DNA from: UBA4719 sp038249115 | GTDB taxonomy: Bacteria > Actinomycetota > Actinomycetes > Actinomycetales > Dermatophilaceae | DNA: 5,983 nt | Direction: 5' to 3' | NCBI GenBank assembly: GCA_038249115.1 | Contig: JBBRWQ010000137.1 | Span: 1 to 5,983 of the forward strand | Shown here: piece by piece, positions 5,548-5,983 of the stretch | Numbering within the stretch: the stretch's first letter is position 1 | Layout of the letters: every line of letters starts with the position of its first letter | Notes under the pieces: model-generated | Database searches by the model: none | The model's input: the letters and a program-made list of their open reading frames with translations, nothing else | What the model was told of the DNA's origin: nothing | Position numbers and translations under genes: made by a program

Positions 5548-5891
5548 AGGATCCGGTCGATGGCCTCGTCGGGGAAGAGCTCACGAGGATAGCCAGCAAC
5601 AACCTGGGAGCCGTGATACCTCATGTACACGAAGTTCCCTCGAACGGTCACGGACTTGATGCCCGCGTAAGCCAGGCGAGTCGAGGCGATCGGGTTGCGG
5701 ACGACCATCTCGTCTTCACCGAAGCCGGACTCCAGAACGGCTCCGTCGAAGATGCGCGGATTCGGCCGGGAGCGATAGGCGTGCCGGTGCACGATCTTCC
5801 ACGTGCCGTCCCAGGCACCGGACAGAACCTGACACGGCAGAGCTGCCTGTATCCGCGGCCCAGTTGAAGTCGGCCTGCGCCCTGGCCACAC
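5532..5891 (-). CDS. YcxB-like (PH-like) protein, N-terminally truncated
   Basis: The last ~75 residues of this 119-residue ORF look like the C-terminal domain of YcxB-type proteins, usually small two-helix membrane proteins with a PH-like domain. DGAVLESGFGEDEMVVRN is followed by the strand pattern TRLAYAGIKSVTVRGNFVYMRY and the terminal YPRELFPDEAIDRI. The first ~45 residues (rich in P, R, T and G) show no membrane helices and little protein-like pattern. They read as non-native, and no other frame of the same DNA supplies a convincing membrane pair. The only in-frame start upstream of the homologous part is the GTG at 5889-5891, without an obvious RBS. I infer loss of the two N-terminal transmembrane segments by deletion; a genuinely short soluble variant is possible. 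The C-terminal coding frame is well preserved, so any deletion may be recent. Its stop is 28 nt from the convergent gene, and the glycosyltransferase gene ends 16 nt upstream. Confidence 0.6.
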   Translation of the reverse strand: MWPGRRPTSTGPRIQAALPCQVLSGAWDGTWKIVHRHAYRSRPNPRIFDGAVLESGFGEDEMVVRNPIASTRLAYAGIKSVTVRGNFVYMRYHGSQVVAGYPRELFPDEAIDRILHAIR

Positions 5892-5907
5892 GACCTCTGG
5901 GCGATCT

Positions 5908-5983
5908 CTAGCCGAGCACCGACTCGTAGACCCTCATCGTCTGGTCGCCGATGGAGGACCACGAGAAGCTCTCCACCGCTCGC
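5908..5983 (-). CDS. Glycosyltransferase family 4 / glycogen synthase-like, C-terminal end only
   Basis: The 24 codons before a TAG stop (5908-5910) read RAVESFSWSSIGDQTMRVYE followed by SVLG. The FSWxxIxxQTxxxY pattern is the typical C-terminal helix of GT-B fold family 4 glycosyltransferases, including actinobacterial glycogen synthases (ADP-glucose-dependent GlgA). The rest of the gene lies beyond the right edge, so the donor and acceptor cannot be assigned. It is transcribed toward the YcxB-like gene and ends 16 nt before that gene's apparent start, so the two could be co-transcribed. Confidence 0.65.
   Translation of the reverse strand, partial: RAVESFSWSSIGDQTMRVYESVLG

Noticed and set aside
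1..5983. A novel defence, biosynthetic or mobile system
   Set aside because: The intact genes are common families (methyltransferase, TSUP permease, SPFH/NfeD, ABC ATPase). No array, toxin-antitoxin pair, recombinase or modular cluster is visible on either strand.

Overview
The window comes from a GC-rich bacterium, most likely an actinobacterium. Evidence: strong G/C bias at third codon positions, frequent GTG starts, the TrmH-type methyltransferase that begins MPIEITDP, an actinobacterial-style conserved hypothetical protein, and start codons preceded by TANNNT boxes at leaderless spacing. A Propionibacteriaceae-like host is a guess from general gene content. I saw no CRISPR array, tRNA, rRNA, insertion sequence, phage gene, defence gene or plasmid gene.

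Layout, left to right. All genes are on the minus strand except one. At the left edge (1 to ~391) lies a remnant of a diacylglycerol-kinase-like lipid kinase that lacks its N-terminus and two internal blocks. It directly abuts, and overlaps out of frame, the 3' end of a TrmH/SpoU RNA methyltransferase (330-1184). Next come a TauE/SafE-type membrane permease (1256-2023), a perfect GC hairpin that looks like a terminator (2111-2139), and a two-gene nfeD-paraslipin operon (3761 down to 2148). After these come an orphan ABC ATPase (3843-4658), a divergently transcribed conserved hypothetical gene on the plus strand (4730-5503), a small N-terminally truncated YcxB-like protein (5532-5891), and the last 24 codons of a glycosyltransferase running off the right edge (5908-5983).

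How the genes relate. NfeD and paraslipin form a membrane pair: the OB-fold membrane protein is encoded upstream and the SPFH scaffold downstream with a 3-nt gap. The permease and methyltransferase may be co-transcribed. The ABC ATPase and the plus-strand hypothetical share a 71-nt divergent promoter region. No pathway links all the genes; this reads as ordinary chromosomal housekeeping sequence.

The most noteworthy signals are of two kinds. The first is apparent decay by deletion at the two ends of the window: the kinase remnant, the methyltransferase tail read out of frame through it, and the shortened YcxB-like protein. The second is a set of candidate leaderless promoters, the best being TCAACA-17-TACAGT-6-GTG in front of the plus-strand gene. 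I did not find a convincing new multi-gene system. Family comparisons are from memory, since no database search was possible.
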